A stretch of 5,381 bases of DNA, from the NCBI GenBank assembly GCA_020718125.1, contig DYDC01000200.1, positions 1 through 5,381 on the forward strand. Direction: 5' to 3'. This DNA comes from Methylacidiphilum sp. GTDB taxonomy: Bacteria > Verrucomicrobiota > Verrucomicrobiia > CAIQCK01. Position 1 is the first letter of the stretch, and each line of letters starts with the position of its first letter. Made by a program: the position numbers and the translations under genes. Under the pieces are notes generated by a model. It saw nothing but the letters and a program-made list of their open reading frames with translations, was not told the origin of the DNA and did no database searches. Shown in pieces: positions 1 through 5,381 of this stretch.

Positions 1-10
1 ATGAAATTCG

Positions 11-78
11 TTGTAGGCCGACTCTGCGAGTCGGCGAAACTCTTGATAAATTCGCCACTTCGCAGAAGCGGCCTACAA
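11..78. repeat. REPIN-like doublet 1 (two inverted GTAG hairpins)
   Basis: This is an imperfect inverted repeat whose outer arms are TTGTAG (11-16) and CTACAA (73-78). Each half is itself a hairpin. The left half has a perfect 8-bp stem (17-24 with 28-35) and loop TGC. The right half has an 8-bp stem with one A-C mismatch (54-61 with 65-72) and loop GCA. An 18-nt AT-richer spacer (36-53) separates them. A GTAG tetranucleotide abutting a short hairpin, present as two inverted copies, is the known signature of REP sequences and REPINs, which RAYT transposases recognise. Assignment to that class rests on architecture only; no RAYT gene lies in the window. A plain intergenic palindrome is the alternative. 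Confidence 0.72.
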
Positions 79-741
79 CGCCGCTGCGCCAGCAAAGAGT
101 TGCCGGAGGTGCCCATTACGTTCGGGGCCATTCTCATTGCGACCCTCGTTGTGCAGATGTTGCTTCACTGGTGGCTCAAAGATCACGGTTTCTCGTGCCC
201 GGAGAGCTGGGAGCTTGCGCCCGCGTTTGCCGAATGGCCGATCCGATTCCTGCGCGACTGGTCCGCAGGCATCTGGGTCGCGCTGCGCCGGGTCCTCGTG
301 CCCGATCTGTTCAGCATGGACCTCGCGGTCACGCCCGCCGCGTGGTATGTGACCCTCGGCGGCTGGATCGTCGCAGCGAGCGTGGTGCTCCTCATCTGGG
401 CGCAAGCTCCGCGCCGCCCGGTGTTCGCGTTCGGCCTGACGTGGCTGCCGGCCGCTGCGACCGCCGCGGCAACGTGCGTCTTTTGGCACAGCCACGGGGC
501 CATTCTCGAACAACAACTCTACACGTTGGGCATCGGGCTGGCCCTCATCGTAGGACTGGCCATCGAACAGGCATGCCGGTTTGAGGCACGCAGCACGCGT
601 TATTGGATCGAGGTCGGCTGGCTCACGGTGGGCGCACTCGCGCTGCTGGGCTGGTCCAACCTCCACGCGTCCGACTGGGCTTCCGAACCGAGGATGCTGC
701 GCGCGACGCTGCGCCACCAGCCGTCCTCGGGCCTCGCCCAC
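79..741 (+). pseudogene. Fragment of TMTC-like / TPR membrane protein (GT-C type), truncated at both ends
   Basis: The reading frame is open from base 1 to 1041, but only about 79-741 looks like protein-coding sequence. Numbering codons from base 1, hydrophobic membrane segments lie near residues 38-58, 115-135, 141-161, 172-188 and 203-219. They are followed by SNLHASDWASEPRMLRATL and then a PSSGLAH stretch. This matches the end of the membrane domain in TMTC-like (DUF1736/GT-C) proteins, where a QLYTLGIG-like motif and an N-x-x-W-x-x-E...P-x-S-x-x-AH-x-NLG stretch lead into TPR repeats. Those proteins are integral membrane glycosyltransferase-like or scaffold proteins. The frame loses the family pattern immediately after LAH (739-741) and runs into antisense of the hemerythrin remnant and then into noncoding DNA, so the TPR domain is missing. 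The N-terminal half is missing too, because doublet 1 or the window edge lies there. No convincing start codon is visible (V37 at 109 and M53 at 157 are in frame). I read it as a remnant, not a working gene. Confidence 0.6.
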
Positions 742-873
742 ACCCTCCACCAATTGGACCATGTTCTTGACCTGTTCCACGGTCTTCAGCCTTGGCAACA
801 GCCGTTCGGTGCGGTCGAACACGACGCGAAAGACCGCATGTTCCGCAATCAACGCTTCTGTAATCCGTATCAT
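742..873 (-). pseudogene. N-terminal fragment of hemerythrin-like (HHE) protein
   Basis: Reading minus from the ATG at 873, the first 44 codons begin MIRITEALIAEHAVFRVVFD and continue through an amphipathic LPRLKTVEQVKNMVQLVEG segment. This is the first helix and the start of the second helix of a bacterial hemerythrin HHE-type domain, which binds a di-iron centre for oxygen or NO sensing and storage. His12, in the EHxxF context, is the expected first metal ligand. After codon 44 the frame reads antisense through the membrane-protein remnant, giving Arg/Ala-rich sequence without family features. The remaining His/Glu ligands and the other helices are therefore absent and the fragment cannot form the iron site. 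No clear Shine-Dalgarno sequence precedes the ATG. Homology is judged by pattern recognition only. Confidence 0.55.
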
Positions 874-1037
874 GGCTCACGACATTGCACGCCGTGGCGG
901 AATCGCAACCGGCCCCACGCCACCAACGCCGCGTCGTTGCGAGGAACATCCCGCCAAGACAGGAACAACTGCGATCAAGTGAAGAGAACGTCTTCCGCGT
1001 CGTCAATGAGCGCGGCCACTCAACGAAGGACCAATCT

Positions 1038-1451
1038 ATGAAACTGACGAAACTGGCGGTGATCGGCGCGGCGGCGGGGTTGCTCACGCTCGGCGCGGTG
1101 GAGACGGACGCGCAGGGTTGTTACTACAACAACCACTACTCCGGCTACTACTACGGCGGCTACAGCAGCTACTACGGCTATCCGTCCTACGGTTACAGCG
1201 GTTACAGCCCGTATTCCTACGGCTCCTACGGTTACAGCAGCTACTGGCCGGGTTTCAGCTTCGGCTTCGGTTGGGGCAGAGGATACGGTGGCCATCACGG
1301 CGGACACTCTTACGGCCATCACGGCGGACACTCTTACGGCCATCACGGCGGACACTCTTACGGCCATCACGGTGGCTGCTCCTATGGTGGCGGCCATCGC
1401 GGCGGCGGCGGCGGTCATGGTGGAGGTCACGGCGGCGGTCATCGGCGATAA
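1038..1451 (+). CDS. Secreted Tyr/Gly/His-rich low-complexity protein
   Basis: This gene encodes a 137-residue protein. The start is the ATG at 1038, preceded by AAGGA (1026-1030) at a 7-nt spacing. The in-frame ATG at 885 would add an unlikely Arg-rich extension without a signal. Residues 1-26 form a Sec-type signal peptide: MKLTKLAVIG, then a hydrophobic core and a TDA-Q cleavage site. The mature chain has three zones. Residues 28-70 are Tyr/Ser/Gly-rich with many YGY and GYS steps. Residues 71-84 are Phe/Trp/Gly-rich. Residues 85-137 are Gly/His-rich and include three perfect copies of GGHSYGHH-type octapeptides and a GGGHGGGH tail. The only cysteines are C28 and C114. No family or function is recognised. 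His clusters suggest metal binding, and aromatic/Gly runs suggest a self-associating surface or envelope protein; both are inference. A hairpin terminator follows, so it is probably a single-gene transcript. Confidence 0.82.
   Translation: MKLTKLAVIGAAAGLLTLGAVETDAQGCYYNNHYSGYYYGGYSSYYGYPSYGYSGYSPYSYGSYGYSSYWPGFSFGFGWGRGYGGHHGGHSYGHHGGHSYGHHGGHSYGHHGGCSYGGGHRGGGGGHGGGHGGGHRR
1291..1372 (+). repeat. 24-bp in-frame tandem repeat, about 3.4 copies
   Basis: The unit GCCATCACGGCGGACACTCT plus TACG repeats exactly at 1291-1314, 1315-1338 and 1339-1362, and a fourth copy stays identical through 1372. The unit is a multiple of three and encodes an eight-residue Gly/His/Ser/Tyr repeat, so copy-number change would lengthen or shorten the His-rich zone without breaking the frame. 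Identity at synonymous positions points to recent duplication, for example by slipped-strand mispairing. Confidence 0.95.
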
Positions 1452-1486
1452 CCAGCTGATTTCAGCGCCAAGGGGCGCGGTTTGAC

Positions 1487-1530
1487 GAACGGCGGACAGG
1501 CCGCCAGCGTTCCTGTCCGCCGGTTCTTTA
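1487..1530 (+). terminator. Rho-independent terminator after the Tyr/Gly/His-rich gene
   Basis: A perfect 10-bp stem, GGCGGACAGG (1491-1500) with CCTGTCCGCC (1512-1521), encloses an 11-nt loop. Across a bulged G1522 it extends by GAAC (1487-1490) with GTTC (1523-1526). A short T-rich run (TTCTTTAT) follows. The position, 36 nt after the upstream stop, fits a terminator. GGCGG (1491-1495) could alternatively pair with CCGCC (1501-1505), but that stem is weaker. The T-run is modest, so efficiency is uncertain. Confidence 0.65.
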
Positions 1531-1540
1531 TCTGCCTCTC

Positions 1541-1555
1541 TTGGCTTGTCGCCAA
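1541..1555. promoter_or_regulatory. Perfect TTGGC-N5-GCCAA palindrome upstream of hemL
   Basis: A 15-bp dyad with 5-bp perfect arms sits 50 nt before the hemL start, between the preceding terminator and the coding region. Its position and symmetry would suit a dimeric regulator site. No -35/-10 pair could be assigned with confidence, and no second copy was found, so this is only a candidate operator. Confidence 0.2.
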
Positions 1556-1604
1556 CAGCCGCCGTCCTTGCGCAAAATCGCGCCACACAATAGGATTCGG
1601 ACCG

Positions 1605-2887
<1,283 letters not shown>

Positions 2888-2891
<4 letters not shown>

Positions 2892-3460
2892 ACGGGAAGT
2901 TGTTTGATGCGCGTAGCGGAAGCCGTGAGGCTTCCGCCGGATATCGGAACGCTCACGCGTTCCGCTACAGGCACAGGCCACGCGTTCTTGCTCTTAGGGG
3001 CCTCGTGATGGCGCTGCTCTTTTGTTCTTACGCACATGCCGACCCCGCTCCCGCGCCCGGAGAAGTCTTTCCCGTCGAGAAGATCCATCCCGGCCTCACA
3101 GGCAAGGTTTATACGGTCATGCAGGGCACGGAGGTCGTGACGCTCCATGCCGAAATCTACGGCGTGCTGCGCAATTTCATCGGCCCCAAAGTCCACCTCA
3201 TCGTCGGCAAGCTGGTGGGCGAGCGCGCGAAGCTTACCGGGGCCGTCCACGGCATGAGCGGCAGCCCGCTTTACATCGAGGGCAAGATTGCCGGCGCGCT
3301 GAGCTACTGCGCCGGCAATGGGGGTCAGGTCTCAACATTAGACATTTGGGCTGTCTCGAAACCGTCGCTTCGGCATCCTCGCGCGCAGACCGCCCCCGCC
3401 ATCGCAGTTGAAGCTCTTCGTTGTTCATTCAGTCACCGAATGTCTGATGTTGAGACCTGA
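2888..3460 (+). pseudogene. SpoIVB-type S55 domain protein, C-terminally truncated by a mobile element
   Basis: The frame opens at an ATG overlapping the hemL stop by 4 nt. Residues 28-51 (RHRPRVLALRGLVMALLFC then SYAHA) look like a signal peptide ending before DPAPAP. From residue 60, FPVEKIHPGLTGKVYTVMQG, IYGVLRNF and HGMSGSPLYIEGKIAGALSY follow the pattern of the S55 (SpoIVB) serine-peptidase domain. The SGS of GMSGSP holds the expected nucleophile region. Family similarity ends near residue 142 (about 3313). The rest of the frame is the MITE-like element, whose right end supplies the TGA, giving a foreign 46-47-residue tail. The rest of the domain, including the expected His region, is absent, so it is probably non-functional. 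The start is uncertain: the ATG at 3008 has AGGGG (2996-3000) 7 nt upstream but would leave an implausibly short signal. With the 2888 start, residues 9-27 derive from doublet 2. Confidence 0.65.
2913..2968. repeat. REPIN-like doublet 2 (two inverted GTAG hairpins)
   Basis: GTAG (2913-2916) abuts a perfect 8-bp hairpin (2917-2924 with 2929-2936, loop GTGA). After an 8-nt spacer (2937-2944) comes a second perfect 8-bp hairpin (2945-2952 with 2957-2964, loop TCAC) followed by CTAC (2965-2968). The halves are inverted copies matching at 24 of 28 positions including the GTAG/CTAC ends. The four differences form two stem pairs that change together, so each small hairpin stays perfectly paired. The architecture matches doublet 1 although the stem sequences differ. 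It lies 22 nt after the hemL stop, inside the 5' part of the S55 reading frame. REPIN class is inferred from the GTAG rule; no RAYT is present. Confidence 0.82.
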
Positions 3461-3470
3461 CCCCGTTGCC
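3314..3470. mobile_element. MITE-like element with ~35-bp terminal inverted repeats
   Basis: The left end (3321-3349, beginning GGGGTCAGGTCTCAACATTA) and the right end (3436-3464) are inverted copies differing at 2 of 29 positions. Beyond a one-base difference in the G run, the repeat continues outward as GGCAA (3314-3318) and TTGCC (3466-3470), giving termini of about 36 and 35 bp. The 86-bp interior (3350-3435) is GC-rich, has only minor 4-bp dyads and encodes no transposase. The element is therefore non-autonomous. No convincing target-site duplication is visible. It interrupts the S55 gene and supplies its stop codon. Similar GGGGTCAGGTCTC-type ends are, from memory, common near IS200/REP-type (Y1) transposases; that link is not verified. 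An insertion plus adjacent deletion, or assembly collapse at a repeat, could explain the missing downstream half of the gene. Confidence 0.75.
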
Positions 3471-3597
3471 TCTGGACTTCCGGTAACCGTTCACCGGGTT
3501 CTGGTTGATGCCGAGACTGCCGTGGCCGTTGTTCGCGAGCGGCAAATGTGAAAGGTGAAGATGTGGCCCTCTCGGCCCTGGTAACAATCTACTGCGT
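3471..3597. other. Unassigned segment between element and isomerase gene
   Basis: No gene can be assigned. One plus-strand reading (3465-3551) gives 28 residues ending in TGA, containing GLPVTVHRVLVDAET. On the minus strand a reading containing HLPLANNGHGSLGINQNP has mostly G/C third positions (about 24 of 27 codons in 3467-3547) and runs into the element. Either could be the broken end of a gene, but neither resembles the continuation of the S55 protein. No strong terminator for the minus-strand gene is visible: GGCC-ctctc-GGCC near 3564-3576 is short and lacks a T-run. Confidence 0.3.
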
Positions 3598-5127
3598 TTA
3601 CACGTTGAACGTGCTGACCTCCAGTCTCAGCAACCTGGACAGGTCCGCCATCTGTTGCGCGTAGTCGCCGTACACCATCGCAAAGTGAAATCCGTAGTCC
3701 ACACGCCGCCTCAACAACTCCCGCGCATCGGGCACGCGAAGGACCGCCACCAAAGCGCAGCCGGGTTTTCTGAATCCCTCGCAGCCGACCACTTCACCCT
3801 TGGCAATCAGTATCTTTTTCGCCGTCGGGTCGATCCGGGCGAACGTCGCCGTCTTTTCGCCCACTTTGTCCAACTCGATCTGCATCTTGGTTCCCCAGCC
3901 GGAGACGACGAAGTTCCTCAACTCATAGGGCAGGTCCGGCGCGTCGAAGCCGTTCATCTTGACCGCCGGCACCTCGTGGCCCAGCAACACGTGTTCCTTG
4001 TCCTTGGGATTCAGGTTGCCCATGTACGCCGCCTTCTTCGAGATCGCCATCAGCATCTGCATGCTCAACAGCGCATTGATGTCGCCCTCGCAAGCCGAGG
4101 CGTATCCCTCGCTTTTCATGAGGGAATGGTGCAGGCAGGGACAGGCCTTCCAATCCTGGGCCAGTCTGTTGGCGCAGAATTCCATGCACTCGATCGTGCA
4201 TGAGTTGCTGTTGTGTTTCGCCATCAGACTCCGGACGGCGAGACTGAACCGGACGTCGCTGAGGACATACTTCCGGTCGATGTCGCACTTTTGGGACGCC
4301 GCGACGAGTCGGTCCGTGATCTCTTCGGCGAGCCGCGCCCGCGCGTCGTCCCGCTCGACGCCGTTTACTTCACTGGCCAGTTCTTTGTATGGGACAATTG
4401 TCGTCGTAATGCCGAATCGGCTTTTCAGATCTTCGAAGTCGGAAACGCAGCTTACGTTTCGTTTGAGTCGCCTTCCAAGATCGGTCGGGTAAACAATGCT
4501 GGTTTGCTGGAATACTTTTCTAGCCCGCAGCACGGATATGAGGCCGTTCAATTCCTCATAATCCACCGGCGCATACCCTTCGACGCCGATGCTCCGCAGG
4601 TAAGCGGCGGCTTCCATGTTGACCAAGTTACCGAGCATCGCCGTGGGTTTTCTGAAGCGACGCCCCACCACGCCGCAACAATACTGGCCGAACGTGTAGG
4701 CCCCGTAAACCAAGTACAAATCCGTGTCGTCGCTGTCTCTGGCTAACTTATCGAAGAGATCTTGTCCGATCGTGGCCTCCATCTTGTCGGAGTATTCGTG
4801 GTACACGGGTTCCAGCAGGCGGACATCGCCGGTCAGTCTCTTCCTGGTCTCCTCGACGACCTTGCTGTACCTGGCCCGCCCGTTCGCCCGCTCCTCGTCC
4901 GGCGTTTTCTGCACGCCCCAGCGGCACGGTCCCTGCCACATCCCGGAGTGAACCAGCGCGCCGAAGACGGGCTTGACGTTCAGCTTCACGTTGCGCGGGT
5001 TCAGACGCTCGAGCGATTGCGCGCTCGATACCTGAGTTGTCATCCCGGAAGCCGTCAATACGCTGGCTCCCTTGAGAGCGGCGGCTCCGAGACACGCGCT
5101 CTTCAGAAATGTTCTTCTGTCGACCAT
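3598..5127 (-). CDS. Tat-signal L-fucose-isomerase-like fold protein
   Basis: The protein has 509 residues from the ATG at 5127, preceded by GGAGG (5135-5139) at a 7-nt spacing. The N-terminus MVDRRTFLKSACLGAAALKG is a twin-arginine export signal (RRTFLK plus a moderately hydrophobic core, through about residue 36). The mature part resembles the L-fucose/L-arabinose isomerase-like superfamily: an alpha/beta N-terminal half (VKPVFGALVHSGMW at 51-64, DLYLVYGAYTFG at 136-147, PTAMLGNL at 161-168) and a C-terminal half with ACEGDINALLSMQML (346-360), GHEVP (383-387), a beta-rich stretch 405-462 and a closing FHFAMVYGDYAQQM (480-493). Glu348, Asp349, His384 and His481 are candidate metal or active-site residues by analogy with FucI-type enzymes; the substrate is unknown. 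A Cys cluster (C310, C314, C318, C329, C331) is unusual. It probably acts in the periplasm on a sugar or sugar acid. Whether it is an isomerase is unproven. Confidence 0.72.
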   Translation of the reverse strand: MVDRRTFLKSACLGAAALKGASVLTASGMTTQVSSAQSLERLNPRNVKLNVKPVFGALVHSGMWQGPCRWGVQKTPDEERANGRARYSKVVEETRKRLTGDVRLLEPVYHEYSDKMEATIGQDLFDKLARDSDDTDLYLVYGAYTFGQYCCGVVGRRFRKPTAMLGNLVNMEAAAYLRSIGVEGYAPVDYEELNGLISVLRARKVFQQTSIVYPTDLGRRLKRNVSCVSDFEDLKSRFGITTTIVPYKELASEVNGVERDDARARLAEEITDRLVAASQKCDIDRKYVLSDVRFSLAVRSLMAKHNSNSCTIECMEFCANRLAQDWKACPCLHHSLMKSEGYASACEGDINALLSMQMLMAISKKAAYMGNLNPKDKEHVLLGHEVPAVKMNGFDAPDLPYELRNFVVSGWGTKMQIELDKVGEKTATFARIDPTAKKILIAKGEVVGCEGFRKPGCALVAVLRVPDARELLRRRVDYGFHFAMVYGDYAQQMADLSRLLRLEVSTFNV

Positions 5128-5134
5128 GAAGGCG

Positions 5135-5139
5135 CCTCC
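5135..5139 (-). promoter_or_regulatory. Shine-Dalgarno site deciding the isomerase start
   Basis: GGAGG on the minus strand, 7 nt before the ATG at 5127, supports the start that places RRTFLK at residues 4-9, the normal position for a twin-arginine signal, over the longer in-frame start at 5301. Confidence 0.75.
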
Positions 5140-5204
5140 AAGGGTAACCTCGCTGCGCTCGGTCACGGGAAGCTGGGGCGCGCAGCCGGTATAGCCCTGC
5201 GTTG

Positions 5205-5228
5205 TTATTTTACCGCATCCATCTTCAT
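5205..5228 (-). CDS. Candidate 7-codon leader ORF (MKMDAVK)
   Basis: GGAGG (5234-5238) lies 5 nt before an ATG at 5228 that opens a seven-codon frame ending in TAA at 5205. It is out of frame with the isomerase and lies 77 nt before that gene's start. Its strong ribosome site makes chance less likely, and such tiny ORFs can act as translational leaders. Conservation is unknown, so this is tentative. Confidence 0.25.
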   Translation of the reverse strand: MKMDAVK

Positions 5229-5356
5229 GGGAACCTCCGGTAACGGGTTTGCGGAACCTTGTTGAGGGTTGTGGTTCGGTTTTTCGTTTGGTTTCAGTCA
5301 TGGCGACTCCTTCGGTGGTTGGCTTCATGGTTTTGACTCTTTGTTTGTAACTGCTC

Positions 5357-5381
5357 AGGTAGCACCACCATGGTGTCACCT
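5357..5381. repeat. Hairpin at the right window edge
   Basis: AGGT (5357-5360) pairs with ACCT (5378-5381), and CACCA (5363-5367) pairs with TGGTG (5371-5375) around loop CCA, with a 2-nt internal mismatch. Overlapping it is a perfect 10-bp palindrome, CACCATGGTG (5366-5375). It lies 56 nt upstream of the ATG at 5301 on the minus strand and could be an operator, a terminator stem or half a palindromic repeat cut by the window end. Confidence 0.35.

Larger units (their letters stand above)
5128..5301 (-). other. Open, in-frame leader upstream of the isomerase with its own start
   Basis: An ATG at 5301 is preceded by AAGGAG (5307-5312) at 5-nt spacing. Its frame continues without a stop for 58 codons straight into the isomerase start at 5127. 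The encoded segment starts MTETKRKTEPQPSTRFRKPV, has a GG pair (codons 23-24) and two cysteines in DGCGKITTQGYTGC. Its first 34 codons are A/T-rich at third positions, unlike the main gene. Options are an N-terminal extension giving a longer, possibly non-exported form; a small peptide gene that lost its stop; or a transcribed but mostly untranslated leader. No family is recognised. The ATG at 5328 is also in frame but has a poor ribosome site. Confidence 0.35.

Noticed and set aside
1..1041. A single 346-residue membrane protein covering the whole open frame
   Set aside because: Residues 4-26 come from the palindromic doublet and residues beyond about 247 are antisense to the hemerythrin-like remnant and noncoding DNA. 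Only the middle resembles a protein family.
1107..1124. Lipobox at the signal peptide end of the Tyr/Gly/His-rich protein (AQGC)
   Set aside because: The -3 position is Ala and -2 is Gln, a poor match to the L-[AS]-[GA]-C consensus. Ordinary signal cleavage after TDA is more likely.
1291..1372. Short direct repeats as a possible CRISPR array
   Set aside because: The 24-bp units are contiguous with no spacers and stay in frame inside a coding sequence, so this is a coding tandem repeat.
1568..1591. hemL promoter with TTGCGC and CACAAT
   Set aside because: The boxes are only about 12 nt apart and too close to the start codon.
1482..1604. Longer hemL start at 1482
   Set aside because: The extension covers the terminator hairpin and the promoter region and is not family-like. 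The ATG at 1605 gives the usual length and has a suitable ribosome site.
3560..3580. Terminator for the minus-strand isomerase gene
   Set aside because: The GGCC arms give only a 4-bp stem and there is no following T-run on the minus strand.
5359..5375. Third GTAG-hairpin (REP half) at the right edge
   Set aside because: GTAG is followed by only a 5-bp stem, and GTAG occurs many times by chance in a window this size. The partner half would lie outside the window.

Overview
The window is GC-rich, with strong G/C preference at third codon positions. It carries two intact genes of known family (hemL and an exported sugar-isomerase-like protein), one intact low-complexity secreted protein, and at least three gene remnants next to repeats or breakpoints. 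The gene types (TMTC-like TPR membrane protein, SpoIVB/S55-like protein, Tat-exported fucose-isomerase-like protein) and the short palindromic repeats between genes fit a Verrucomicrobiota or other PVC-group bacterium, probably from a metagenome. That placement is an inference from gene style; no marker gene in the window fixes it.

Layout, left to right. (1) 11-78: a doublet of two inverted hairpins bounded by GTAG and CTAC, with REPIN architecture. (2) 79-about 741, plus strand: the late membrane half of a TMTC-like protein, ending just where its TPR region should begin. (3) About 742-873, minus strand: the first 44 codons of a hemerythrin-like protein. The two remnants face each other and meet within about 10 bp, so both have lost their 3' ends. 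(4) 1038-1451: a small secreted Tyr/Gly/His-rich protein containing a 24-bp tandem repeat, followed by a hairpin terminator. (5) 1605-2891: complete hemL (glutamate-1-semialdehyde aminomutase, heme/tetrapyrrole synthesis). (6) 2888-about 3313: the N-terminal part of an S55 (SpoIVB-type) protein that overlaps the hemL stop by 4 nt. A second doublet (2913-2968) lies inside its 5' coding region, and it is cut off by (7), a roughly 157-bp MITE-like element with about 35-bp terminal inverted repeats (3314-3470). (8) 3598-5127, minus strand: a twin-arginine-signal protein of the L-fucose-isomerase-like fold. Upstream of it is a leader with three consecutive Shine-Dalgarno/ATG pairs. (9) A hairpin at the right edge.

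The genes do not form one pathway. hemL and the S55 remnant were probably co-transcribed. The most notable content is the repeat layer. Two doublets with different stem sequences share one architecture (GTAG, 8-bp hairpin, spacer, inverted hairpin, CTAC), the hallmark of REP/REPIN elements mobilised by RAYT (TnpA-REP) transposases. A separate TIR element has truncated a gene. No transposase is encoded here, so any mobilising enzyme must act in trans. Because the breakpoints coincide with repeats, assembly error should be excluded before the gene fusions are taken as real biology.
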